From Leptolyngbya cf. ectocarpi LEGE 11479 (GTDB taxonomy: Bacteria > Cyanobacteriota > Cyanobacteriia > Phormidesmidales > Phormidesmidaceae): 64,000 bases of DNA. Within the stretch, counting starts at the first letter, position 1; each line of letters begins with the position of its first letter. Of the stretch, positions 44,951 through 53,612 are shown one piece after another. The stretch spans positions 1-64,000 of the forward strand of contig NZ_JADEXP010000002.1 of the NCBI RefSeq assembly GCF_015207065.1, read 5' to 3'. The notes under the pieces were generated by a model that had not been told where the DNA came from, did no database searches, and was given only the letters and a program-made list of their open reading frames with translations. A program made the translations under genes and the position numbers.

Positions 44951-45134
44951 GGGTAGGCTTTCGAGCATCTTTCTTTGACGGGTGTTTGAACTGCCACTCA
45001 CAGTAGGCATCGCCTATGCAGTATGTTGGCAATTAGATGACTGGTGGAGGGGATAGACTCATGGGTCTGTCCCCTTTGCCACTAATGTGGTTGATAGTTA
45101 GCAATAGTCAACGTCGGCGGGAGATTTCCCTGTA

Positions 45135-45467
45135 ATGAATATTTTTGGCATTGGCCTGCCAGAGATGGCCCTGATTATGATGGTGGCCTTATTGGTCTTT
45201 GGCCCCAAGAAATTACCTGAGATTGGTCGCAGTCTGGGCAAGGCTATTAAAGGTTTTCAAGACGCTTCTAAAGAATTTGAAGATGAGTTCAAGAAAGAAG
45301 CCGCCCGGATCGAAAAAACTGTGACGGAACCGATCAAAGCCACCCTAGAAACGCCAGAGCCCAAAGCCCTCAAACCGGATTCTGAGGCGACCGATCAGAA
45401 CTCAGCGTCAGCGGATACTGACACAGCCAAGTTGGCAAATGAGGTGGCGAGCGAAGAATCAGCTTAG
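45135..45467 (+). CDS. tatA: Twin-arginine translocase subunit TatA/TatB
   Basis: This 110-residue protein has an N-terminal membrane helix (IGLPEMALIMMVALLVFGPK), the LPEIGRSLGKAIKGFQ amphipathic helix and an acidic, flexible tail. It forms the folded-protein export pore with TatC. It is followed after 26 nt by pth. Confidence 0.93.
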   Translation: MNIFGIGLPEMALIMMVALLVFGPKKLPEIGRSLGKAIKGFQDASKEFEDEFKKEAARIEKTVTEPIKATLETPEPKALKPDSEATDQNSASADTDTAKLANEVASEESA

Positions 45468-45493
45468 GGAAATGACACGTTGTAAGCAATCTA

Positions 45494-46132
45494 ATGGCGA
45501 CCATGGTGACCACAGACGTGTCTTCTCTACAGACACCCAAACTACTGGTTGGACTAGGTAATCCTGGACAAAAGTATGCACGGACGCGTCACAATATCGG
45601 CTTTGAGGTCATTGATGAGCTAGCCCAGCGTTGGTCTGTCAAATTCACTGACAATAAGCGATTCCAAGGTCATGTGGGGGAATCTCGAGCGCCCTCTGGC
45701 GACCGTCTTATTTTGCTCAAACCTACTACCTACATGAATCGATCCGGACAATCGGTACGGGCGCTACTCGACTGGTATAAGCTATCGCCCAGCGATGTGC
45801 TGGTGATCTACGACGATATGGACCTGCCAATTGGCAAATTGCGCCTGCGACTATCAGGGTCAGCTGGTGGTCATAATGGCATGAAGTCGCTCATTTCTCA
45901 CCTAGGTACCCAAACCTTCCCCAGACTGCGCTTAGGCATTAGTCGTGCTGATGATCCGGAAAATCCGACGAACCGAGCTGTGGTCGGTCACGTTCTTGGT
46001 AAGTTTGCCACCGATGAGCGCAAAGTGATGGATGCAGCCGTGCATCTCGCAGGTGAAGCCATAGAGTGCAGCCTAGGCAAAGGCATTGAGCGCACCATGA
46101 GTCTTTACAATGGAAAAGAAGCAACCGTTTAG
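45494..46132 (+). CDS. pth: Peptidyl-tRNA hydrolase
   Basis: This 212-residue enzyme releases tRNA from peptidyl-tRNA. LLVGLGNPGQKYARTRHNIGF includes the catalytic His and Asn pattern; LLKPTTYMNRSGQSV, DDMDLPIGKLRLR and GGHNGMKSLI follow. The first 15 residues are a variable extension. Confidence 0.97.
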   Translation: MATMVTTDVSSLQTPKLLVGLGNPGQKYARTRHNIGFEVIDELAQRWSVKFTDNKRFQGHVGESRAPSGDRLILLKPTTYMNRSGQSVRALLDWYKLSPSDVLVIYDDMDLPIGKLRLRLSGSAGGHNGMKSLISHLGTQTFPRLRLGISRADDPENPTNRAVVGHVLGKFATDERKVMDAAVHLAGEAIECSLGKGIERTMSLYNGKEATV

Positions 46133-46200
46133 ATGCGGGCAAACTCATCTGTCCTAACGGTAAACAGCTAGAAATTAGGGTCCTATTGCTGTCGTGAGTC

Positions 46201-46857
46201 GTGGCTAAGGTAAAAGAAAAGCAACCCCCGCCCAAAATCCTAGTTATTTTGAATGGCAAGGGAGGCGTCGGCAAAACAACCACCGCTGTTAATCTAGCTG
46301 CGATTTTTGCAGAAGAGCGGCGAGTTTTATTAATAGATAGCGATCTCCAGCGATCGGCAACCTGGTGGCTTGAACGAGTCCATCAGGTTTTTGACTTTTC
46401 CCACGAAACCGATATCGAGATGCTGAAGCAGCTCAAGGTGCTTGACAACTACGAGCTAATTGTTGTCGATACGCCTCCAGCGTTACACTCTAAGTCCTTA
46501 GGTACTGTATTAACGGTGGCAGACTATCTGTTGCTGCCCACCCCTCCAGCACCGATGGATGTCACAGCTTTAATCAACACTGTCAAAAACATCGTTCAAC
46601 CCTCTGGGGTTTTTCATCGGGTATTGCTGACAAAGGTTGATTCCCGTAGTTTAAAGGAAGCGCAAGAAGCTCAAACCATGCTGGAAAAGTTGGATATTTC
46701 CGCTTTTCAAACCTATATACGAAGTTATAAAGCCCACGAACGAGCTGCCATGGAAGGTTGCGCTATCAGTCAATGGAAAGGGCCCAACGCTCATGAGGCG
46801 CAGGCCGACTATTACCGAGTTGCCGCTGAAGTCCTAAGGGACTGGAAAAGATTATGA
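46201..46857 (+). CDS. ParA-family ATPase
   Basis: This 218-residue protein starts at GTG 46201 and has the deviant Walker A NGKGGVGKTTTAVNLAAIF, Walker A' RRVLLIDSDLQRSATWWLE and Walker B YELIVVDTPP. ParA-like ATPases position chromosomes, plasmids or carboxysomes. It overlaps the downstream coiled-coil gene by 4 nt (ATGA), the pairing seen in ParA/ParB-like and McdA/McdB-type systems. The cargo is unknown. Confidence 0.88.
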   Translation: MAKVKEKQPPPKILVILNGKGGVGKTTTAVNLAAIFAEERRVLLIDSDLQRSATWWLERVHQVFDFSHETDIEMLKQLKVLDNYELIVVDTPPALHSKSLGTVLTVADYLLLPTPPAPMDVTALINTVKNIVQPSGVFHRVLLTKVDSRSLKEAQEAQTMLEKLDISAFQTYIRSYKAHERAAMEGCAISQWKGPNAHEAQADYYRVAAEVLRDWKRL

Positions 46858-47579
46858 CGAAAAAACGCATTGCCGACCTGCTCAAAGAAGAAGTCGAGAA
46901 AACTAGCGAAGCCGAGCCAGCTCCAGCAAAGGACGTATCTGAGGAAACTCGCTCAGATACTGAAGCAACTAAAAAAGCATCCTCAGGTACAGGCCGGACA
47001 AGAAAGCGTGCAAGTAAACCCGCAACCACTACAGCGAAGCAAACCAGTAAAGAGAGCAATAATACAGCGGCCCTTGAAAAGCAAATAGGTGAACTAGAAA
47101 CCTCCCTTAAACAAGCACAGGCACAGATCGCTGGGTTGCAGGACGATATTAAAACTCACCAAACTCGAATTTTTGAACTTAAAGATGAGTTAGACGCTTC
47201 ACAAAAAGACACAGTCAAGCAGTCTGAAGCACTGACTAAAACCACTGAAGAGCTAGAAACTGCCAAAGAAACGATCCGAAAAATTACAGCCACTCAACAG
47301 GAAGCAGCTGCTAAGCCAAAGGAGTCTGCTCCAAAAGTTATCCATGGTGCTGATTTAGCCACTCGACAAATGACAGTGGCCCAGCAGGACAACAAGGCTT
47401 CTAGCCCAGAAGAGCCTGCTCCAAACGTCATCCATGGCGCTGATTTAGCTACGAATCGCAGTACGCTAACTTTACGAAATCGTCCTAGCAGCTATAAGGC
47501 TATCCCCGAGTATGCGATTCAGCGTGGTGAACCGACCAACAGCATGCTTTCTGACGATGACATTGGCTGGGTTGATTAG
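46854..47579 (+). CDS. Coiled-coil partner of the ParA-like ATPase with duplicated motif
   Basis: This 241-residue protein has a Lys/Arg-rich N-terminus (MTKKRIADLLKEEVEK), a charged disordered stretch, a coiled coil of about 75-145, and two copies of the motif APxVIHGADLAT (near 161 and 191). It ends in SDDDIGWVD. Position and overlap argue that it is the ParA's adaptor. The repeated motif is probably a binding site for a partner. No family was recognised. Confidence 0.7.
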   Translation: MTKKRIADLLKEEVEKTSEAEPAPAKDVSEETRSDTEATKKASSGTGRTRKRASKPATTTAKQTSKESNNTAALEKQIGELETSLKQAQAQIAGLQDDIKTHQTRIFELKDELDASQKDTVKQSEALTKTTEELETAKETIRKITATQQEAAAKPKESAPKVIHGADLATRQMTVAQQDNKASSPEEPAPNVIHGADLATNRSTLTLRNRPSSYKAIPEYAIQRGEPTNSMLSDDDIGWVD

Positions 47580-47694
47580 GAGTTCAACCAACGCATAAAC
47601 TCTCGTGGCATTTCTTTACAGTTGGATAACGAATTGATCTAGCATTAGCCATATCCCTTACTCTGACAGATGGATTACGCAGAGAAATAGGTTT

Positions 47695-48807
47695 ATGGAT
47701 GTTAGAGCCGCCGTTGCTCATGAGGCTGGACAGCCCCTAACAATAGAGACCCTGACCCTAGATGGCCCTAGGTCGGGGGAAGTGCTGGTGGAGATTAAAG
47801 CCACAGGCGTATGCCACACTGACGCTTATACCCTGTCAGGGAAAGATCCAGAAGGCCTATTTCCATCTGTTTTGGGGCATGAAGGTGCCGGCGTCGTGGT
47901 AGAGACAGGAGCAGATGTGAAAAGCCTTCGGCCTGGGGATCATGTCATTCCTTTGTATGTGCCTGAGTGCCGTGCCTGTGAGTACTGTCTCAGTGGTAAA
48001 ACTAATCTGTGTCAGGCCATCCGCAGTACACAAGGGCGCGGGCTGATGCCCGATGGCACCCATCGTTTTGAACTCAATAACCAGCCCATCTATCACTACA
48101 TGGGCACGTCAACATTTGCCAACTATACGGTTGTACCGGAGATCGCCCTAGCCAAAATTCGAGAGGATGCTCCATTTGATAAGGTTTGCTATGTCGGCTG
48201 TGGAGTCACCACAGGGATAGGTGCTGTGATCAATACAGCCAAAGTTGAACCAGGTGCCAATGTGATTGTGTTTGGCCTCGGTGGGATTGGATTAAATGTG
48301 ATTCAAGGCTGTCAGCTAGTGGGAGCAAACATGATTGTCGGGGTGGACCTCAACCCTGGGAAAAAGGCCTTAGCAGAAAAGTTTGGCATGACCCATTTTG
48401 TTAACCCCCAGGACGTCGGAGGGGATTTGGTTCCCTACCTGGTGGACTTAACTAAGGGCGGCGCTGACTATACCTTTGAGTGTATTGGCAATGTGCAAGT
48501 AATGCGCCAGGCTCTGGAATGCTGCCACAAGGGCTGGGGTGAAAGTATCATCATTGGTGTGGCTGCATCAGGTCAGGAAATCTCCACTCGTCCCTTTCAA
48601 TTGGTGACGGGACGGGTATGGAAAGGAACAGCATTCGGTGGAGCTAAAGGTCGTACCGATGTACCCAAAATTGTGGATTGGTATATGGATGGAAAAATCA
48701 ACATTGATGATTTGATCACCCACACGTTTCCTCTAGAGCAAATCAATGATGCCTTTGATGTTATGCATGAGGGCAAGTCAATTCGTAGCGTTGTCAACTT
48801 TAGCTAG
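47695..48807 (+). CDS. frmA: S-(hydroxymethyl)glutathione dehydrogenase / class III alcohol dehydrogenase
   Basis: This 370-residue zinc enzyme oxidises S-hydroxymethylglutathione, detoxifying formaldehyde. It has catalytic zinc ligands in GVCHTDAY and GHEGAG, the structural zinc Cys4 in [15 protein letters not shown], and the cofactor motif [34 protein letters not shown] is typical of class III. Confidence 0.95.
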   Translation: MDVRAAVAHEAGQPLTIETLTLDGPRSGEVLVEIKATGVCHTDAYTLSGKDPEGLFPSVLGHEGAGVVVETGADVKSLRPGDHVIPLYVPECRACEYCLSGKTNLCQAIRSTQGRGLMPDGTHRFELNNQPIYHYMGTSTFANYTVVPEIALAKIREDAPFDKVCYVGCGVTTGIGAVINTAKVEPGANVIVFGLGGIGLNVIQGCQLVGANMIVGVDLNPGKKALAEKFGMTHFVNPQDVGGDLVPYLVDLTKGGADYTFECIGNVQVMRQALECCHKGWGESIIIGVAASGQEISTRPFQLVTGRVWKGTAFGGAKGRTDVPKIVDWYMDGKINIDDLITHTFPLEQINDAFDVMHEGKSIRSVVNFS

Positions 48808-48831
48808 CCTTGAAAACCTATACACAGCGCT

Positions 48832-49680
48832 TTAGATCTGATTAGTCGAAAACGTATTGCACTGCTCAATATCACCAGTTGCTAAGCCTTGCTTAAACCA
48901 ACGCATCCGTTGGGCAGAGCTACCGTGGGTAAATGATTCAGGTACTACAAAGCCACGGGACTGTTCCTGCAAGCGGTCATCGCCAATCTGACTAGCCGCG
49001 TTGAGCGCTTCCTCGATATCACCGCGCTCCAAAATATCACGGGCCTTGTCAGCACGATTAGCCCAAACACCCGCAAAACAGTCGGCCTGCAGCTCTAACC
49101 GCACAGAGAGCTGATTGGCTTCAGCTTTGCTTGCACGACTTTGCAGCTGTCGAACCTGGTTAGAAATACCTAGAATATTCTGCACATGGTGGCCCACCTC
49201 ATGGGCAATAACATAGGCCTGGGCAAAATCACCGGGAGCTTGATGACGAGTTTTTAGCTCGTTGTAAAAACTGAGGTCGATGTAGACCTTTTGATCTGCC
49301 GGGCAGTAAAAAGGCCCCATGGCGGACTGGGCTGAGCCACAACCAGACTGCACTGCCCCTGAAAACAGCACCAAATTGGGCTCCTGGTATGGCTGACCAA
49401 TTTCTTCTTGAAAAATTTTGTTCCACGTATCTTCGGTATCAGCTAACACAACAGAGGTAAAGGCCGCTAGCTCTTCCTCAGCAGGCGATATCTGACGTTG
49501 CTGTGTGGATTGAGACGGTGGGGCTGCAACCTGGTCTAAGATGATGCTGGGGTCTCCCCCTAACATAGTTACCACCAGGGCTAAAACCAAAGCCCCTAAT
49601 CCACCACCACCGACCACAAGAGAACTCGTGGCACCACGGCGATCTTCGATATTGCTACTGCGACGCCCCGTTTTTTTCAT
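48832..49680 (-). CDS. Neutral zinc metallopeptidase (YpfJ type)
   Basis: This 282-residue protein has a basic N-terminus, one membrane helix (about 22-42) and an extracytoplasmic domain with [16 protein letters not shown], the zinc site of the Zn_peptidase family. It also has [17 protein letters not shown], with two cysteines likely to pair. The function is unknown. It is convergent with frmA across only 24 bp. Confidence 0.9.
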   Translation of the reverse strand: MKKTGRRSSNIEDRRGATSSLVVGGGGLGALVLALVVTMLGGDPSIILDQVAAPPSQSTQQRQISPAEEELAAFTSVVLADTEDTWNKIFQEEIGQPYQEPNLVLFSGAVQSGCGSAQSAMGPFYCPADQKVYIDLSFYNELKTRHQAPGDFAQAYVIAHEVGHHVQNILGISNQVRQLQSRASKAEANQLSVRLELQADCFAGVWANRADKARDILERGDIEEALNAASQIGDDRLQEQSRGFVVPESFTHGSSAQRMRWFKQGLATGDIEQCNTFSTNQI

Positions 49681-49830
49681 GGCTGCCCTTCTGTGTGTCG
49701 TATCCGTGCGTTGTCAACGCTGAGGTGTTCATACTCCAGAGATAAACTCTGTACTCACACGGAATATACCATTGCCCCAGATGGCAACAAATAATCCCAT
49801 GGATCTCTTAGCATTCGATGACCGTTAACT

Positions 49831-50586
49831 CTATTGGTCCACCCGTTTGGTCAATGCAGCAATATAGCGATCAATGCGGTGGTCCTGAAGACTGCCTGAA
49901 AAAATTCGCCAGCTGAGCCGGGAACCCAATCGGATACGTTGATCCACATGGCGATAGGATTGCCAGCGGCGGGGTAGCCCACTAACGACATCGTTGCCAT
50001 TTACAAACCGCCAGGAATTGGGAACACGGCGATTATAGGACTCTGTAAACGCCTTATTACCCACACGAGGTGCTCCAAACGAATACACCTCAACTGAGAT
50101 TTTGGGTGAAAAGTTGTACTGTAAATCCACAGCACATAGCTTTGCCAATGCTCCGCCCAAGCTATGTCCGGTCATCACCCAGCGTGTCATCGGACTTTTG
50201 CGAACAACTCCATGAATTTCAGAACGAACGGCTAGATATGCTTTGGTAAAACCTGAGTGCATCTGTACACCAGACTTTGATTCACCGTAAACCTCTGGAT
50301 AATCTAGCTGCTTGTCATCTAAAACAGCATCTGCAACCGCAGACCAGCGGGAAAAATCTAAATTGGTTAGCCAATCGCGATCGGCATCGCTACCTCGAAA
50401 AACAATGTATCCGCATCGGGTATCAGGATCTTCTAACAAAGCCACTTGCGTGTCAGTGCGTCGGACATCAAACAACTTGGGTGTCAACGCCGGACGCAGA
50501 CTAAAGCGCAGCTTATCAGTGAAGGCTCTGTAGACCTCATTGGATAGATGGGCACAGCGTAAAGCGATTCTATAATCTAGTTCCAT
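49831..50586 (-). CDS. Lipase class 3 family protein
   Basis: This 251-residue alpha/beta hydrolase has the nucleophile elbow WVMTGHSLGGALAKLCAVDL, the strand YIVFRGSDADRDWLTNLDF, and VEVYSFGAPRVGNKAF, with later Asp and His candidates. It has no signal peptide, so it is probably cytosolic. The substrate is unknown. Confidence 0.9.
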   Translation of the reverse strand: MELDYRIALRCAHLSNEVYRAFTDKLRFSLRPALTPKLFDVRRTDTQVALLEDPDTRCGYIVFRGSDADRDWLTNLDFSRWSAVADAVLDDKQLDYPEVYGESKSGVQMHSGFTKAYLAVRSEIHGVVRKSPMTRWVMTGHSLGGALAKLCAVDLQYNFSPKISVEVYSFGAPRVGNKAFTESYNRRVPNSWRFVNGNDVVSGLPRRWQSYRHVDQRIRLGSRLSWRIFSGSLQDHRIDRYIAALTKRVDQ

Positions 50587-50666
50587 CGATTGTCCTTAAT
50601 CCCATATGGGTCAGTGTGCCGTAGAGTCTGGCAATCTCTATCAGAGAATGATAAAAATTTAAGTCT

Positions 50667-52034
50667 TTAAGCACTAACTAAGGGAGCGGCCTTAGCTTTA
50701 AAGTCGGCGGCTTTGAGGGCGGAAACAGCTTCATCAGGATCTTTAACCCGGAATTGAGACCCCAGCCGCACGACCTGACGATGTCCCTGATGGGTAATCA
50801 TGGCCACCACAGGGATTTTTGCTTCACGCTTGTCTTCGCCTTGCTGATTTTGAATCACATTGCGTAGACGGTGTTGCTGCTCAATATCGCCCGCGATCGA
50901 TGGAGGCAGTTCAACGGTTACTAAGCGTACATCTTCGATGGGTTCGGCATCATCAACTATAAATTGGACCTGATCATCTCGGCGGTCTGCTTTGCCCCAA
51001 ATCATGAGTCGGGCATCGGGTTTGATGTGCATACCGATGCGGGCATAGGAGCGAGGAAAAACGACGGCTTCGGCCTGACCGCTGAGGTCTTCGATCTGTA
51101 AGATTGCCATGCTGTCACCCTTTTTGGTGGTGATGGGTTTCATGGCACTGATCATGACAATAGCGCTAAGGATAAGCTTTTCAGGCTGCTCGGACAGCTC
51201 GGCTAAGCTAATGGGAGCCAAAATTCGAGCCGGACGCTGCACTGACTTGAGGGGATGGTCGGAGATATAGAATCCCAGCAGCTCTTTTTCTAGGCGCAGT
51301 CGTTCTTGAGGGTCGTAGTCTTCCATGGGGGGTGCTTTGGGTGCGGCTTCGTAGGCACCGGCATGATTGGTCTTTTCATTGGATGTGGCAGCTGTCTCGC
51401 CACCGCCTAACATCATGTCAAAGATATTGCCCTGACCGATTTCGCGATCTTTGGCGCGGGATTGAGCCCAGTCAACGGCGAATTCTAAGTCGGAGAATAG
51501 CTGACGACGGTTGTTGTTGAGGCCGTCAAGGGCTCCGGAATGGATCAGGGCTTCTAGGGCACGGCGGTTGACGGCGCGGAGATCGATGCGATCGCAAAGC
51601 TCAGGCAACGACGTAAACGGCCCCTCTTCCGTACGACTCTGGATCAGCGTCTCAATCGCCCCCAGACCCACATTACGTACCGCCGACAGACCAAACAAAA
51701 TGCAGTTATTCTCCGGAGTAAAATCCACACCCGAACGATTCACATCCGGTGGCAGCACTTCAATGCCCATGCTGACGCAATTCGCAATATGCATCTGCAC
51801 CTTATCCTGGTCGCCGCTAATCGCCGTCAGCAGCGCCGCCATATACTCCACCGGATAATTGGCCTTTAGATATGCCGTCTGATAAGTGACATAACCATAG
51901 GCCATCGAATGGCTTTTATTGAAGCAGTTAGATGCAACTAAGCCATCCAACGTCAGAAAGTTATGGTCCTTTTCTACGCCAATATCGTAAACAGGTTGGA
52001 TATATAAAGACCGACGGCTAAGAATTTTAACCAT
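50667..52034 (-). CDS. dnaE-c: DNA polymerase III alpha subunit, C-terminal half, with split-intein C part
   Basis: This 455-residue protein begins with a 36-residue intein C fragment (MVKILSRRSLYIQPVYDIGV, ending DGLVASN) followed by Cys+1 and the 419-residue C-extein (CFNKSHSMAYGYVTYQT). The extein carries the helix-hairpin-helix region, the OB fold (SEQPEKLILSAIVMISAMKP) and the tail. After trans-splicing with dnaE-n it makes the replicative polymerase. ATG 52034 is preferred to 52040 because AAGGAG is 8 nt before it and only 2 nt before the other. Confidence 0.96.
   Translation of the reverse strand: MVKILSRRSLYIQPVYDIGVEKDHNFLTLDGLVASNCFNKSHSMAYGYVTYQTAYLKANYPVEYMAALLTAISGDQDKVQMHIANCVSMGIEVLPPDVNRSGVDFTPENNCILFGLSAVRNVGLGAIETLIQSRTEEGPFTSLPELCDRIDLRAVNRRALEALIHSGALDGLNNNRRQLFSDLEFAVDWAQSRAKDREIGQGNIFDMMLGGGETAATSNEKTNHAGAYEAAPKAPPMEDYDPQERLRLEKELLGFYISDHPLKSVQRPARILAPISLAELSEQPEKLILSAIVMISAMKPITTKKGDSMAILQIEDLSGQAEAVVFPRSYARIGMHIKPDARLMIWGKADRRDDQVQFIVDDAEPIEDVRLVTVELPPSIAGDIEQQHRLRNVIQNQQGEDKREAKIPVVAMITHQGHRQVVRLGSQFRVKDPDEAVSALKAADFKAKAAPLVSA
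51927..52034 (-). other. Split intein, C-terminal fragment (IntC)
   Basis: The 36 residues carry YDIGVEKDHNFLTLDG (block F) and LVASN (block G, terminal Asn for cyclisation), followed by Cys+1 in CFN. All the catalytic residues needed for trans-splicing are present. Confidence 0.95.
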
Positions 52035-52094
52035 ATCCATAACTCCTTATCAATCGGACAAACAACGAATACTCGTAACAATGAACAGAGATGT

Positions 52095-52185
52095 GATTTG
52101 CTTTGAAGCACTTCTAAGCGCGTTTTACATAGGGTTCATCAATCAAGGTGGGAAAAATTTGATTTGCTTTGAAGCACTTCTAAGC
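52095..52185. repeat. Direct repeat of a 25-bp hairpin unit between the AlbA_2 gene and dnaE-c
   Basis: GATTTGCTTTGAAGCACTTC plus TAAGC occurs at 52095-52119 and 52161-52185 (period 66 bp). Each unit is an imperfect palindrome (GCTTTGAAG / CTTCTAAGC with one mismatch). The second copy overlaps the AlbA_2 gene's stop codon. Confidence 0.85.
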
Positions 52186-53598
52186 CCAAAACGGTAAATA
52201 ACGCGCATAGCGAGTAGAGGCAGAATCAGAAGTATCTGATTGAATCAGCCCAACATCTTTAGTAGCTCGAATTATGTTGGATACAGCACCTGCCTGAGAT
52301 GACGCCAAACGAAATCGCTCTCTCAATGTTTTATTGGACATCTGCTTATTACTGACATACAACAAGCAACAATGCTGATAACACGCTCGAATACGATCTG
52401 ATTTACTCATACCAGCAAAATTCTGATGCGCAAAAAGGACTACAGTTGTGCGAATATTACCAATCCGAAAATCTGGAGCTGGTAGCTGAAAAAATTCAGC
52501 AGCATGGATAACTTTATCGATACCACTCCCTTTTTCTTCACAGATACCGAAACGGCGCATTACATCAGCTAGTTGCTCGTTGCGGGAATGATATTCGTCA
52601 ATGAAGCGTTCAGCTTTAATAGGAGGAATACCAGGATTAGAGATTTCCACTCGATCGCTATACATTTCGATCATTACTGAACTTCCCGCTACTTGAAAGT
52701 CCTGATGAATTAGGGCGTTAGCAATTAACTCTCGCAATGCTTGCTTGGGAAACATCTTGACTTCTTCGCGAACAATTTCCTCAATAAAGCGATTTTGTGG
52801 AGCAGCAGAATGAACAAAATCTACTAGTCCTGAAAATCCAACCGCGTAGCCACGCTTACCAGTAACTTCATCTCGGGTATTTTGCTTATTAACTCCCTCG
52901 TAAATAACAAAACGAGGTGCCTTGCGAGCTAGAGACAAAGGAAAACTACTGAGCTTCTTTGCCAAAAGAATTGCAGCTAAATTAGTGATGGTCCACCCAT
53001 TACCAGTTGATCGAATAAAACGTTCACTTTGTAACCGATCAAGCACTGCATCTCGACTAGTAGGATACGGCCTTTGCAATAAGTCAAAATAAGCCTGGGT
53101 ATCCAGCAAAGCAATAACATCTTCAGACTTAGCGTCTGCATGCGCAGGTAGAGCAAACCAATCTTGCTGATCTTCGCTAAAGATTAGCTTGAGTCGGTCT
53201 TCGGTCATGCCAGTTGTACCTTCACCTCCACGCATCAGGTACTTTCCATCAACGGCTCTAGCTTGTCCTAAAGGACGAGGTGGCATTTCAAAAACTAATA
53301 CGCGACCATCCTCATGCTGCAGCTCAAATACATCTACACGGAAACCGAGCTTATCAATAATGAGTGCTTTAATAGCATTCAGGCTCTGAGTGGAGGAAAA
53401 CGCTTGAGTACCTATAACTTGCCGGGGCAGCTTATCAGTCACACCTAGCACCAGATGCCCCCCACCTTCATTGGATAATGCTACGCAGTAACGTAGCAAA
53501 TTATCCTTGCCATATTGCGTTTTAGCTTCTTTAAACTCCAATTGCTCTGTTTCAGGGGATTGAAGCCAATGATTCAGCGTTTCTAGATCAACTGCCAT
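52180..53598 (-). CDS. AlbA_2/HATPase_c_4 domain protein between the dnaE halves
   Basis: This 472-residue protein has an N-terminal AlbA_2 (Schlafen-type) domain, EQLEFKEAKTQYGKDNLLRY then NEGGGHLVLGVTDK, a middle helical part, and an ATP-binding GHKL domain: LRELIANALIHQDFQVAGSS, DRVEISNPGIPP, and EEKGSGIDKVI. It ends in a winged-helix-like region (NKTLRERFRLASSQAGAVSN). Such proteins are variable accessory genes, often near mobile or defence loci. It starts 14 nt after the dnaE-n stop, so co-transcription is likely. The sequence looks AT-richer than dnaE by eye, suggesting recent arrival. Confidence 0.9.
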   Translation of the reverse strand: MAVDLETLNHWLQSPETEQLEFKEAKTQYGKDNLLRYCVALSNEGGGHLVLGVTDKLPRQVIGTQAFSSTQSLNAIKALIIDKLGFRVDVFELQHEDGRVLVFEMPPRPLGQARAVDGKYLMRGGEGTTGMTEDRLKLIFSEDQQDWFALPAHADAKSEDVIALLDTQAYFDLLQRPYPTSRDAVLDRLQSERFIRSTGNGWTITNLAAILLAKKLSSFPLSLARKAPRFVIYEGVNKQNTRDEVTGKRGYAVGFSGLVDFVHSAAPQNRFIEEIVREEVKMFPKQALRELIANALIHQDFQVAGSSVMIEMYSDRVEISNPGIPPIKAERFIDEYHSRNEQLADVMRRFGICEEKGSGIDKVIHAAEFFQLPAPDFRIGNIRTTVVLFAHQNFAGMSKSDRIRACYQHCCLLYVSNKQMSNKTLRERFRLASSQAGAVSNIIRATKDVGLIQSDTSDSASTRYARYLPFWA

Positions 53599-53612
53599 AG
53601 ATCAGCCCTCGC

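Noticed and set aside
52180-53598. Homing endonuclease within the dnaE intein
   Set aside because: The protein has AlbA_2 and GHKL ATPase motifs and its own start and stop. No LAGLIDADG or HNH motif is present and it is not in frame with either intein half.
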